Assembly (NCBI GenBank): GCA_910589265.1
Contig: CAJUTQ010000094.1
Span: 1 to 64,000 of the forward strand
DNA from: an uncultured Lachnospiraceae bacterium
GTDB taxonomy: Bacteria; Bacillota; Clostridia; Lachnospirales; Lachnospiraceae
Length of the DNA stretch: 64,000 nucleotides
Direction of reading: 5' to 3'
Both the position numbers and the translations under genes were made by a program. Every line of letters starts with the position of its first letter. The first letter of the stretch is position 1. Below are positions 44,551 to 53,239 of this stretch, in pieces. The notes beneath the pieces were generated by a model that had not been told where the DNA came from, did not search any database, and saw only the letters and a program-made list of their open reading frames with translations.

Positions 44551-45764
44551 AAGATCCATGGAAAAAAGTTTTTGTTCTATTTATTATCCTTGCTGGAATA
44601 TGCGGATGTGGAGATAATACAAAAGTAGAAGATAGACAAATGGTTCATAACCAAGAAAATAGGCAGGAGGAAAAAATTCTGTCAAAGGAAATCGCAAACC
44701 TTTACAGAGATATTTATGAACAGGCAGTCAGGGATAGTACATTGGGAAATCTAAAAGTGACCAAAGAGATTGTACAACGTCTTGGAGAACATGGGTATAC
44801 AGCTACAGATGGAGAAAACGAAAATCAAGTGAATATGTCAAATGCCCATGAGATAGAACAGTTCTGCCAGAAGGTAAGGGCAGAGGAGAATGGAGATGTA
44901 ACCTTTTTTTGTATTGGAAGAGACGGGGGATTTATCCAGTTTCGTTTAACGACAAATAAAGGACATATAAATGTGACAAGAACAGTAGTTTCATGGGTAG
45001 ATAAAGAACCATACGTAACGTATGAAGACAGTTACGAAGCATATAAATGGACAGACTTGGGAGATGGGTATTTGTTTTTTGAACAATATTTTCCTCAAGG
45101 CTACGATGGAGCGCCTGGATTTACAGCTGTAAGAATACAGCCTTTAGATGAGATGTGCAGAGAGGGGAACCGAACATATATTCTTCCTATTGGTTATGAG
45201 AATAACGATTTTTTTCTGAATAATTGGAAGGAAGGAGACTGGGAAGAATTAAATTTTAATGACTTGTTTCACGCTCTCTATCCTTATGTGTATCAAAGAA
45301 GAATACCTTATGAAAAGTCTGTGGATGGGGAGACATACCAAGTACCAGCAGAGGAATTTGAGACGGTCATTCAATCTTTTTTTTCTATAGATAAAGAAAC
45401 ATTGCAAAAGATAGGAGCATATAGGGAAGAATCTCAATGTTATTTGTATCGTACAAGAGGTTTTTATGATAATGTAGATAGTCCTACCTTACCTTATCCA
45501 GAGGTAACGGAATGGAAAGATAGGGGAGATGGAACTTTGAGCCTTACAGTGCATACAGTCTGGCCTGCTAGACAATTATCAAAGGCAATGTCCCATGAAG
45601 TCGTTGTGCGAAAAATGGAAGATGGAAGCTTTCAATATGTTTCTAATAGAGTCATTCCCTCAAAGGAGAATGTAGAACCAAGCTGGTATACAGAACAACT
45701 ATCCTTTCATTTTTATGATTTATTTGAGAGAAAGAAGGACAATTATAGTTGTAATTTTTCATAA
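44547..45764 (+). CDS. Predicted lipoprotein, DUF6070-like
   Basis: A 405-residue secreted protein: signal peptide with lipobox ICGC (Cys near residue 19), then a soluble domain rich in aromatic and acidic residues. I associate it with a family of unknown function found next to corrinoid/siroheme genes in Lachnospiraceae (DUF6070), but that assignment is from memory. It overlaps the HemC-CobA-HemD gene by 4 bp, so it is translated with the tetrapyrrole genes. It has no haem-binding CxxCH motif. A role in corrinoid or metal capture at the surface is speculative. Confidence 0.7.
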   Translation: MKDPWKKVFVLFIILAGICGCGDNTKVEDRQMVHNQENRQEEKILSKEIANLYRDIYEQAVRDSTLGNLKVTKEIVQRLGEHGYTATDGENENQVNMSNAHEIEQFCQKVRAEENGDVTFFCIGRDGGFIQFRLTTNKGHINVTRTVVSWVDKEPYVTYEDSYEAYKWTDLGDGYLFFEQYFPQGYDGAPGFTAVRIQPLDEMCREGNRTYILPIGYENNDFFLNNWKEGDWEELNFNDLFHALYPYVYQRRIPYEKSVDGETYQVPAEEFETVIQSFFSIDKETLQKIGAYREESQCYLYRTRGFYDNVDSPTLPYPEVTEWKDRGDGTLSLTVHTVWPARQLSKAMSHEVVVRKMEDGSFQYVSNRVIPSKENVEPSWYTEQLSFHFYDLFERKKDNYSCNFS

Positions 45765-45777
45765 AAGAGGATATAAT
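45749..45777 (+). promoter_or_regulatory. Promoter of the 6S-like RNA
   Basis: TTGTAA (45749-45754), 17 bp, TATAAT (45772-45777), predicting a start near 45784. It overlaps the 3' end of the preceding lipoprotein gene, and no protein gene starts for nearly 400 bp, which supports a separate RNA transcription unit. Confidence 0.65.
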
Positions 45778-45783
45778 AAAAGA

Positions 45784-46033
45784 AGCCTGGAATGTACGAT
45801 AAATCTTGTTATTTTGAACCTACATTTACTTTAAACGGGATTCTTATATTGCCTTATTAATGTCAGGCCTCCATTAGTCAGAGGAAGGCAGAGGTAAGGT
45901 TGCGGTTACCCACCTAGCTTCGCTAGGAGTCAAAATACAAGACGCGGCATTTTGGGTGCTTGAATGTAAACAGGATATGGATAGCTTTTTACAGATTTAT
46001 CCCTGTGCTGCCCAAAATGGGCAGCCTTTTTTT
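45784..46033 (+). ncRNA. ssrS: Probable 6S RNA
   Basis: A 394-bp gap without a gene (45765-46158) holds its own promoter, a structured region and a terminator. Complementary arms nest at long range: GATAAAT near 45798 with ATTTATC near 45995, ATCTTGTT (45802-) with AACAGGAT (45969-), and TACATT with AATGTA, while the centre contains a small stem CCTAGC-TTCG-CTAGG. A long, mostly double-stranded rod with a central bulge, about 220-250 nt, is the 6S RNA architecture that mimics an open promoter and binds RNA polymerase. The call rests on structure and on remembered resemblance to clostridial 6S; a covariance search would settle it. Confidence 0.6.
46007..46033 (+). terminator. Terminator of the 6S-like RNA
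   Basis: GCTGCCCA and TGGGCAGC form an 8-bp GC-rich stem with an AAA loop, followed by C and seven Ts. Confidence 0.92.
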
Positions 46034-46158
46034 GAAAATAATATACACAAAAATAAAAGATACCTTTCTTGAACAAGGGAACAAGATCATGATAGAAATA
46101 TTTATCACAAAGTGAAGAAAATAGGCTTAAAGCTGAGAATTGGATAATAGGAGCGTTT

Positions 46159-46848
46159 ATGATAGAGAACATAGTACCAGAGAGTGCATTAGTGAATGAA
46201 AAATTAAAGGAAGAGCTTATTTCTTTTTTTCATAAACTAGAAGAAGAAATTATTTTAAAAGCTGTGATTGATATGGAAAAAGAGAAAGGAAGGGAGCTTG
46301 CGGGATTTCTGGCAGTTATTGCCACACTAAACAAAAAGATATATTTTGAAGCTTATTCTGAGAAAGAAAGGGAATGTGTACCAGAATTGGATGCAACGTA
46401 TCTTCCCGTTGTAGGAATGTATAAAGATGGAAAATACGCAGGTGTGGCTTTTCATGGTGTGCCAGGGGGCCAGGAGATAAATTCCTTTGTGCTGGCAATG
46501 TATAATCTGGCAGGACCCGGACAGGAAATAAGCTGTCAGACAATAAAAGAAATACAGAAGTTGAAAAAAACGAATATCAAAATTTGTGTCTCTCTTTCCT
46601 GCCATTATTGTCCAAAAGTAGTTACAGCCTGTCAAAGAATAGCCATTTTGAATAATGAGATTGAAGGAGAAATGTTGGATGCATCTTTATATGAGGAGCT
46701 TATAAGTAAATTTAAAATAGAAAGAGTGCCCCTTATGATTATAAATGATCAAGATGTATATGCAGGTTCAAAGACAATGGAAGAAATAATCGAAATTATA
46801 AAAAATAGTGAAAAAAATAACGAAACCTATACCCATTGCACAAAGTAA
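46159..46848 (+). CDS. Thioredoxin-fold protein with CHYC active site (AhpF N-terminal-like)
   Basis: A 229-residue protein with two thioredoxin-like folds in tandem, as in the N-terminal domain of AhpF or the archaeal protein disulfide oxidoreductases. The second fold holds the redox motif CHYC (SLSCHYCPKVV, near residue 150) and the cis-Pro loop ERVPLMI; the first fold lacks a CxxC. It probably passes electrons to a peroxiredoxin or reduces disulfides in the cytoplasm. A partner flavoprotein reductase would be expected elsewhere in the genome. The glp promoter follows, so it is a separate unit. Confidence 0.8.
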   Translation: MIENIVPESALVNEKLKEELISFFHKLEEEIILKAVIDMEKEKGRELAGFLAVIATLNKKIYFEAYSEKERECVPELDATYLPVVGMYKDGKYAGVAFHGVPGGQEINSFVLAMYNLAGPGQEISCQTIKEIQKLKKTNIKICVSLSCHYCPKVVTACQRIAILNNEIEGEMLDASLYEELISKFKIERVPLMIINDQDVYAGSKTMEEIIEIIKNSEKNNETYTHCTK

Positions 46849-46902
46849 AATGTCGAAAAAATAGTAAATATATACAAAAATGTAATATAATGAAAATTAT
46901 TG

Positions 46903-46931
46903 TTGAAAAGAATTGTGCATTATGATATATT
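46903..46931 (+). promoter_or_regulatory. Promoter of the glycerol operon
   Basis: TTGAAA (46903-46908), 17 bp, TATATT (46926-46931). It lies ahead of the leader terminator and the glpP gene, so the transcript would begin near 46938 with a ~120-nt leader. Confidence 0.6.
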
Positions 46932-46963
46932 AAAAAAAATAAAATAAAGAATGTTGAGATAAA

Positions 46964-47014
46964 GAGAACATATCATTTACAACAGAAATGTTGTTGTATT
47001 GTATGTTCTTTTTT
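46964..47014 (+). terminator. Leader terminator of the glp operon, probable GlpP-controlled antitermination site
   Basis: GAACATA (46966-46972) pairs with TATGTTC (47002-47008), with an inner stem ACAACA/TGTTGT closed by GAAA, followed by six Ts. It lies between the promoter and glpP. In Bacillus, GlpP with glycerol-3-phosphate binds the leader and prevents such termination; here the leader precedes glpP itself, so the antiterminator would control its own operon. Confidence 0.75.
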
Positions 47015-47059
47015 AACTTTATTAGAAGTCATAGAATAAAATTTGTATAGAGGAAAGAG

Positions 47060-47644
47060 GTGAAAAAGATATCTATGGATCAAGAGTTTTATGATATGAT
47101 GGAAAGCAATCCAATTATTGGAGCAGTGAAAGATATGGACGGTTTAAAGAAATGTTGTGAATTGGAAGATATAAAAGTAGTTTTTGTGTTGTTTGGCGAT
47201 ATTTGTTCTATTGGAGAAATTGTAAAAAAAGTGAAAGAAAGCCATAAGCTTGTTATGGTGCATATCGACTTAGTAGCAGGATTAAGTGCAAAAGAGATTG
47301 CCGTAGACTTCATTAAAAATAATACGCTAGCAGATGGAATCATAACAACCAAACCTACGCTTATTCGAAAAGGACAGGAGTTATCCTTGCTCACTGTTCT
47401 TAGGTACTTTCTTCTAGATTCTATGGCACTTGAAAATATCCGGCATCAGCAATATACTATAAAACCAGATTTTATTGAAGTATTACCAGGAGTTATGCCA
47501 AAAATTATCAAGGAAATATGTATGTCAACAAAGATACCTGTCATAGCAGGTGGACTGATTAGTGATAAGGATTCGGTTTTGGGAGCCTTATCGGCAGGAG
47601 CTATTGCCGTTTCCACAACGACACAACATGTATGGACTATGTAG
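47060..47644 (+). CDS. glpP: Glycerol-3-phosphate-responsive antiterminator
   Basis: A 194-residue protein of the GlpP family, which has a TIM-barrel-like fold and binds glycerol-3-phosphate. NPIIGAVKDMDGL, VMVHIDLVAGLS, ADGIITTKP, IEVLPGVMPKII and VIAGGLI are the conserved blocks. The start is taken as GTG 47060 directly after AGGAAAGAG; ATG 47075 is an alternative. It is first in the operon, downstream of a leader hairpin with a T-run, and is followed by glpK and glpF, its expected targets. Confidence 0.93.
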   Translation: MKKISMDQEFYDMMESNPIIGAVKDMDGLKKCCELEDIKVVFVLFGDICSIGEIVKKVKESHKLVMVHIDLVAGLSAKEIAVDFIKNNTLADGIITTKPTLIRKGQELSLLTVLRYFLLDSMALENIRHQQYTIKPDFIEVLPGVMPKIIKEICMSTKIPVIAGGLISDKDSVLGALSAGAIAVSTTTQHVWTM

Positions 47645-47746
47645 CTGACTTGAATATTGGAAATGAAAATTTCCTAAAATAATAACAGGCTCTATGAAAG
47701 AATTTAAGAAATATGAAAACCATGAATAATAAAAGGAGGAAAAAAT

Positions 47747-49243
47747 ATGGCAAAGTATGTGATGGCGCTAGATGCAGGGACCACAAGTAACCGATGTATT
47801 CTCTTTAATGAAAAGGGAGAAATGTGTAGCGTGGCACAAAGAGAGTTTACTCAGTATTTTCCAAAACCAGGCTGGGTTGAGCATGATGCCGATGAGATCT
47901 GGGCAAGTCAGCTGGGGGTGGCAGTCGAAGCTATGAGTATGATAGGAGCAACAGCAGAAGACATTGCAGCAATTGGGATTACGAATCAGAGAGAGACAGC
48001 TATTGTATGGGATAAGAACACAGGCGCTCCTGTTTATCATGCTATTGTATGGCAGTGTAGAAGAACATCCGAGTACTGTGATTCCTTGAAGAAAAAAGGA
48101 TTAACGGACAAGTTTCGAGAGAAGACAGGCCTGGTTATTGATGCTTATTTTTCTGCAACAAAGGTAAAATGGATATTAGATAATGTGCCAGGAGCAAGGG
48201 AGAAAGCAGAAAAGGGAGACTTATTATTTGGTACAGTGGAGACATGGCTTATCTGGAAGCTTACGAAAGGTACTGTCCATGTAACAGATTACTCCAATGC
48301 TTCACGGACAATGATGTTCAACATCAATACATTAGAATGGGATGAAGAGATTCTCAAAGAACTGAATATTCCAAAAAGCATGCTCCCCAAAGCAAAACCA
48401 TCAAGTTGTATTTATGGAGAGGCAGATCCATCTTTTCTTGGAGGAGGAATTCCTATTGCAGGCGCAGCAGGAGACCAGCAGTCAGCATTATTTGGACAGA
48501 CCTGTTTTACAGCAGGAGAGGCTAAGAATACATATGGTACAGGATGTTTTTTGCTTATGAATACTGGAGAGAAGCCAGTGTTCTCAAAAAATGGTCTTGT
48601 AACGACCATTGCTTGGGGATTGGATGGAAAAGTAAATTATGCTCTTGAAGGGTCTATTTTTGTGGCAGGGGCAGCAGTACAATGGTTGCGGGATGAGATG
48701 AGAATTATTGACTCTGCACCAGATTCTGAATACATGGCAAAAAAAGTAAAAGATACAAATGGATGTTATGTAGTTCCAGCATTTACAGGACTTGGGGCTC
48801 CACACTGGGATCAGTATGCAAGGGGAACGATAGTGGGCATTACTCGAGGTGTTAATAAATACCATATTATCCGGGCCACATTGGAATCCATTGCCTATCA
48901 GGTAAATGATGTATTGTCAGCAATGAAAGCGGACTCTGGAATAAATCTTGCTGCCCTCAAAGTAGATGGAGGTGCAAGTGCCAGCGATTTCCTTATGCAG
49001 ACACAGGCGGATATTATCAATGCCCCTGTGAATCGACCACAATGTGTAGAGACAACAGCCATGGGAGCTGCATATTTGGCAGGCTTAGCTGTAGGATATT
49101 GGACAGATAAGGAAAATGTTATCAAGAACTGGAAAATTGATAAGACATTTAAGCCTTCTATTAAGGGAGAGGATAGGGACAAGAGAATAAAAGGTTGGAA
49201 TAAAGCGGTAAAATATGCCTATGGATGGGCAAAGGAAGAGTAA
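47747..49243 (+). CDS. glpK: Glycerol kinase
   Basis: A 498-residue FGGY kinase phosphorylating glycerol to sn-glycerol-3-phosphate. YVMALDAGTTSNRCILF is the phosphate-1 motif, NQRETAIVWDKNTG and WQCRRTSEYCD contact glycerol, and GAAGDQQSALFGQ and LKVDGGASASDFLMQ complete the nucleotide site. AAAGGAGG lies 8 bp before the start. A small GGAAAT-GAAA-ATTTCC hairpin at 47659-47674 lies in the gap after glpP. Confidence 0.97.
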   Translation: MAKYVMALDAGTTSNRCILFNEKGEMCSVAQREFTQYFPKPGWVEHDADEIWASQLGVAVEAMSMIGATAEDIAAIGITNQRETAIVWDKNTGAPVYHAIVWQCRRTSEYCDSLKKKGLTDKFREKTGLVIDAYFSATKVKWILDNVPGAREKAEKGDLLFGTVETWLIWKLTKGTVHVTDYSNASRTMMFNINTLEWDEEILKELNIPKSMLPKAKPSSCIYGEADPSFLGGGIPIAGAAGDQQSALFGQTCFTAGEAKNTYGTGCFLLMNTGEKPVFSKNGLVTTIAWGLDGKVNYALEGSIFVAGAAVQWLRDEMRIIDSAPDSEYMAKKVKDTNGCYVVPAFTGLGAPHWDQYARGTIVGITRGVNKYHIIRATLESIAYQVNDVLSAMKADSGINLAALKVDGGASASDFLMQTQADIINAPVNRPQCVETTAMGAAYLAGLAVGYWTDKENVIKNWKIDKTFKPSIKGEDRDKRIKGWNKAVKYAYGWAKEE

Positions 49244-49307
49244 GTTTTTTTAAGTCTCAAAGGGTATACAAAAGGTTTATAACAAATATAAAAAAGGAGG
49301 CAGTATA

Positions 49308-50018
49308 ATGTTGCCATATATTGCAGAATTTTTAGGAACGATGATGCTTATTCTTTTAGGAGACGGTGTTGTTGCTAACGTGACATTGAACAAATCAGGT
49401 ATGAAAGGAGCAGGATCGGTTCAGATTACATTAGCATGGGGGCTTGCTGTAATGATTCCTGCATGTATCTTTGGAGTCGCTTCTGGCGCATCCTTCAATC
49501 CTGCATTGACCATTGCCCTTGCTATTGATGGAAGCTTTGACTGGTCCCTTGTAACAGGATATATCCTTGCCCAGTTTGCAGGTGCATTTGTAGGAGCTTG
49601 TCTTGTATACATATTGTTTAAAGAGCAATTTGACGCCACAGAAGATCCAGGAACAAAACTTGGAGTTTTTTCCACAGGGCCTTCTGTTCCTAATATGCCC
49701 CTTAATATATTAAGTGAAGCTATTGGAACATTTGTGCTTGTATTTGCAATTAAAGGGATTGCTCATGTACCTGGATTATCACCAGGACTTGATAAATTTA
49801 TTGTATTTGGTATTATTGTATCTATTGGCATGTCTCTTGGAGGATTGACAGGATATGCCCTGAATCCAGCAAGAGATATTGGTCCACGTATTGCCCATGG
49901 GTTATTGCCCATAAAAGGGAAAGGCAGCTCCAATTGGGGATATGCAATTGTACCATTCCTTGGTCCCCTCCTTGGCGCTATGGCAGCAGTACTACTTTAT
50001 GGAGCAATTCCTTGGTAG
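49308..50018 (+). CDS. glpF: Glycerol uptake facilitator (aquaglyceroporin)
   Basis: A 236-residue six-helix channel of the MIP family for passive glycerol entry. The two pore motifs are intact: SFNPALTIAL (near residue 65) and YALNPARDIGPR (near 185). The residues around the second NPA (D after R) favour a glycerol channel over a water-only one. It is 64 bp after glpK, with AAGGAGG before the start. Confidence 0.95.
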   Translation: MLPYIAEFLGTMMLILLGDGVVANVTLNKSGMKGAGSVQITLAWGLAVMIPACIFGVASGASFNPALTIALAIDGSFDWSLVTGYILAQFAGAFVGACLVYILFKEQFDATEDPGTKLGVFSTGPSVPNMPLNILSEAIGTFVLVFAIKGIAHVPGLSPGLDKFIVFGIIVSIGMSLGGLTGYALNPARDIGPRIAHGLLPIKGKGSSNWGYAIVPFLGPLLGAMAAVLLYGAIPW

Positions 50019-50135
50019 GCTATTTGCATAGGGGAATGCATGAGAGAAGAGCTTAGTAATATCCCCATGTATTTAGGGGCTTATTTGCTAGGCTCTTTTA
50101 CATTATTTAGAATATATGGAAAAAGGAGAAAAAAC

Positions 50136-51578
50136 ATGTTTGATTATGATGTCATTATCATTGGAGGAGGAGTCTCAGGTTGCGCTTGTGCAAGAGAATT
50201 ATCCCGTTACAAAATAAAGGTTTGTGTGTTGGAAAAAGAAGAGGATGTATGCAGTGGTACATCAAAGGCAAATAGTGGGATTGTTCACGGAGGTTATGAC
50301 GCCAAACCAGGTTCACTCATATCAAAATTAAATGTACGAGGAAATGAGATGATGGAACAGCTATCAAAGGATCTAGATTTTCCATTTAAACGAAATGGAT
50401 CACTGGTGCTTTGCCTAAATGAGAGAGATATGCCTAATCTAAAAGTTTTATATGATAGAGGGATTGCAAATGGAGTGAAAGATCTTCAGATTTTAAATAA
50501 AGAAGAAGTTCTTTTCATGGAGCCCAATATTTCTCATAATGTCTATGGAGCATTATATTCTCCATCTGTGGGCATTGTATGTCCTTTTCAATTAAATATT
50601 GCCCTTGCAGAGAATGCTTATGTAAATGGTGTTTCGTTTAAGTTTCATACAGAAGTTTTCCAAATCAAAAAAAGGGATGAAGGGTTTGAGCTTCAGACAA
50701 ATACAGGAGGGTACACAGCAAAATATGTAGTCAATGCAGCAGGTGTATATGCTGATAAATTCCATAATATGGTAAGTGAAAACAAGATTCACATCACTGC
50801 TCGAAAGGGAGAGTACTGTCTGTTAGATAAAAGTGCAGGGAACCATGTAAGTAAAACGATTTTCGCCCTTCCAGGAAAATATGGAAAAGGGGTTTTGGTG
50901 TCCCCCACAGTCCATGGCAACTTAATTTTAGGACCTACAGCAATTGATATTGATGAAAAAGAAGGTACCAATACTACAAAAGAAGGTTTGGATCAAGTAC
51001 TCAGCAAGGCAAACATGATTGTAAAAAATCTACCTATAAACCAGGTTATTACTTCTTTTGCGGGACTTCGGGCACACGAAGATGGACATGAATTTATTAT
51101 TGGTGAACCAGAAGATGCAAAAGGGTTCATAGACTGTGCAGGCATTGAATCTCCTGGACTGACAAGCTGCCCTGCAATTGGTGAGATGGTTGTTTCAATT
51201 ATAAAAGAAAACATGGGATTAGAAAAGAAAAGGGATTTTATTGCCAAAAGAAAAGGGATTCTGTCCCCCAATACTTTATCAAAAGAAGAGCGTATCGCCC
51301 TAATAAAAGAAAATCCTGCATATGGAGACATTATCTGCCGGTGTGAGATGGTTACAGAAGGTGAAGTTATAGATGCAATTAGGCGGCCTCTTGGTGCAAA
51401 GTCTTTAGATGGCATAAAACGGAGGACAAGAGTAGGTTATGGTCGATGCCAGGCCGGTTTCTGTTCTCCAAGAACAATGGAGATTCTTGCCCGTGAGCGT
51501 AACATAAGTATATTTGATATTACAAAATCAGGAAAAGATTCTAAATTGGTTGTTGGAACAAATAAAGATACATTATAG
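50136..51578 (+). CDS. glpA: Anaerobic glycerol-3-phosphate dehydrogenase-type flavoprotein with [2Fe-2S] tail
   Basis: A 480-residue FAD enzyme. VIIIGGGVSGCACARELS binds FAD, SGTSKANSGIVHGGYD is the DAO/GlpA-type substrate region, and SFAGLRA and GIESPGLTSCPAIGE close the oxidase domain (~1-385). The C-terminal BFD-like [2Fe-2S] domain has four cysteines in CRC...CQAGFC (near residues 410-450). It should oxidise glycerol-3-phosphate to DHAP. The start ATG 50136 follows AAAGGAG; the longer frame from 50040 would overlap the glpF region and lacks a good RBS. Confidence 0.88.
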   Translation: MFDYDVIIIGGGVSGCACARELSRYKIKVCVLEKEEDVCSGTSKANSGIVHGGYDAKPGSLISKLNVRGNEMMEQLSKDLDFPFKRNGSLVLCLNERDMPNLKVLYDRGIANGVKDLQILNKEEVLFMEPNISHNVYGALYSPSVGIVCPFQLNIALAENAYVNGVSFKFHTEVFQIKKRDEGFELQTNTGGYTAKYVVNAAGVYADKFHNMVSENKIHITARKGEYCLLDKSAGNHVSKTIFALPGKYGKGVLVSPTVHGNLILGPTAIDIDEKEGTNTTKEGLDQVLSKANMIVKNLPINQVITSFAGLRAHEDGHEFIIGEPEDAKGFIDCAGIESPGLTSCPAIGEMVVSIIKENMGLEKKRDFIAKRKGILSPNTLSKEERIALIKENPAYGDIICRCEMVTEGEVIDAIRRPLGAKSLDGIKRRTRVGYGRCQAGFCSPRTMEILARERNISIFDITKSGKDSKLVVGTNKDTL

Positions 51579-51592
51579 AGGGAGGCATCAAA

Positions 51593-52861
51593 ATGAAGGA
51601 ATATGATATTGTAATAATTGGCGGAGGACCTGCTGGGCTTGCAGCAGCTGTTTCAGCAAAAAAGAATGGCATAGAAAGGGTCCTCCTATTAGAACGGGAC
51701 AAGGAGCTTGGGGGCATTTTAAATCAGTGTATACACAATGGTTTTGGACTCCATACTTTTAAAGAAGAGTTGACAGGACCAGAATATGCAGAAAAATTTA
51801 TTCAACAGGTATACGAAGAGAATATAGAATATAAACTGAACACCATGGTTATGAATATTAGCCCTAAAAAAGTAGTAACAGCTATGAACCATGAAGAGGG
51901 ATTATTTGAAATGCAGGCAAAAGCAGTCGTTCTTGCTATGGGGTGCAGAGAGAGGGCCAGAGGTGCTCTAAATATTCCGGGATACCGTCCAGCAGGTATT
52001 TTTTCTGCTGGAACAGCACAGAGATTAGTAAATATGGAAGGTTATTTGCCAGGAAGAGAAGTAGTCATTCTTGGTTCTGGCGATATTGGCCTTATTATGG
52101 CGCGAAGGATGACCTTTGAAGGTGCAAAAGTAAAAGTTGTTGCAGAACGAATGCCATACTCTGGAGGGCTGAAAAGAAATATAGTACAATGTTTAGATGA
52201 TTATGGAATTCCTTTAAAATTAAGCCATACGGTTGTGGATATCAAAGGGAAAAAAAGGTTGGAAGGCGTTGTTCTGGCAGAGGTTGATGAAAAAGGAAAC
52301 CCCATTCCTTTAACAGAAGAGTTTTATTCTTGTGATACGTTGCTTCTTTCCGTTGGATTGATTCCAGAGAATGAGATTTCAAATGCAATGGGTGTAGAAA
52401 TGAATCCAGTTACAATGGGGCCAGAAGTAAATGAAATACTTGAGACAAATATTGAGGGGGTATTCGCTTGTGGAAATGTGCTCCATGTCCATGATCTCGT
52501 AGACTTCGTTTCACAAGAAGCTGCCACGGCGGGAAAAAATGCCGCTCTCTATGTAAAAATGGGGAATGCAAGAAAAAGTACAGGGGAAAAAATACCTTTG
52601 AATGCTAAGGAAGGCATTCGCTATACTGTTCCAGGATCCATTCATGTGGATCGTATGGACGAAAATCTCATGGTACGTTTTCGGGTTGATGGTATATATA
52701 AAAACTGCTATATCAGTGCATACTTTAACAATGAGAGAGTTATTCACAAAAAGCGTTCTATCCTTGCTCCTGGGGAGATGGAAGAATTGAAGCTGACAAA
52801 AGAACAGCTTCTTCATTACCCTAATTTAAAGACAATTACAGTAAAAGTTGAGGAGGTATAG
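51593..52861 (+). CDS. FAD/NAD(P)-binding oxidoreductase of the G3P dehydrogenase module
   Basis: A 422-residue disulfide-reductase-like flavoprotein: IIGGGPAGLAAAVSA binds FAD, MGCRERARGALNIPGYRPAG is characteristic of this clostridial group, VVILGSGDIGLIMARRM is the NAD(P) fold (near residue 158) and VFACGNVLHVHDLVD the second FAD contact. It lies 15 bp after the GlpA-like gene and its end nearly touches the DUF1667 gene. It probably passes electrons from the dehydrogenase to NAD+ or another carrier, taking the place of GlpB; this is inference from position. Confidence 0.86.
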   Translation: MKEYDIVIIGGGPAGLAAAVSAKKNGIERVLLLERDKELGGILNQCIHNGFGLHTFKEELTGPEYAEKFIQQVYEENIEYKLNTMVMNISPKKVVTAMNHEEGLFEMQAKAVVLAMGCRERARGALNIPGYRPAGIFSAGTAQRLVNMEGYLPGREVVILGSGDIGLIMARRMTFEGAKVKVVAERMPYSGGLKRNIVQCLDDYGIPLKLSHTVVDIKGKKRLEGVVLAEVDEKGNPIPLTEEFYSCDTLLLSVGLIPENEISNAMGVEMNPVTMGPEVNEILETNIEGVFACGNVLHVHDLVDFVSQEAATAGKNAALYVKMGNARKSTGEKIPLNAKEGIRYTVPGSIHVDRMDENLMVRFRVDGIYKNCYISAYFNNERVIHKKRSILAPGEMEELKLTKEQLLHYPNLKTITVKVEEV

Positions 52862-52865
52862 AGAA

Positions 52866-53237
52866 ATGGAAGAGAGAAATTTGATATGTATTTGCTGCCC
52901 TATAGGCTGTTCTCTGACTGTTTTAATGAAAGAGAACACAGTGGAAAAGGTGACTGGTAATACTTGTAAAAGAGGAGATGTATATGCACGTAATGAAGTT
53001 ACTAATCCTATGAGAATTGTGACTTCAACGGTAAAGGTTATTGGAGGAAGGGGGGATGTAGTGTCTGTAAAAACAAAAGAAGATATTCCAAAAGGAAAGA
53101 TTTTTGAATGTGTAAGAGCTTTAAAAGGTGTGGAGGTAAATGCACCAGTGCACATTGGGGATATTATTATTACAAATGTGGCAAATACTGGGGTAGATAT
53201 AGTAGCGACAAAAAATGTAGAATGTAAGGAGGCATAA
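52866..53237 (+). CDS. DUF1667 cysteine-rich protein
   Basis: A 123-residue protein. The N-terminus has CICCPIGCSLTV and then GNTCKRGDVYA, four to five cysteines of DUF1667 type that could bind an Fe-S cluster or zinc; the C-terminal ~60 residues form a conserved domain (KTKEDIPKGKIFECVRALK). Members regularly follow the two flavoproteins of clostridial glycerol-3-phosphate oxidation modules, so it is likely the third subunit. ATG 52866 follows GAGGAGG; the longer frame from 52848 starts inside the previous gene without an RBS. Confidence 0.85.
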   Translation: MEERNLICICCPIGCSLTVLMKENTVEKVTGNTCKRGDVYARNEVTNPMRIVTSTVKVIGGRGDVVSVKTKEDIPKGKIFECVRALKGVEVNAPVHIGDIIITNVANTGVDIVATKNVECKEA

Positions 53238-53239
53238 CG

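Noticed and set aside
50040..50135. Upstream in-frame start for the GlpA-like protein
   Set aside because: The extra 32 residues do not resemble the family, and AAAGGAG sits just before ATG 50136, which starts immediately ahead of the FAD motif.
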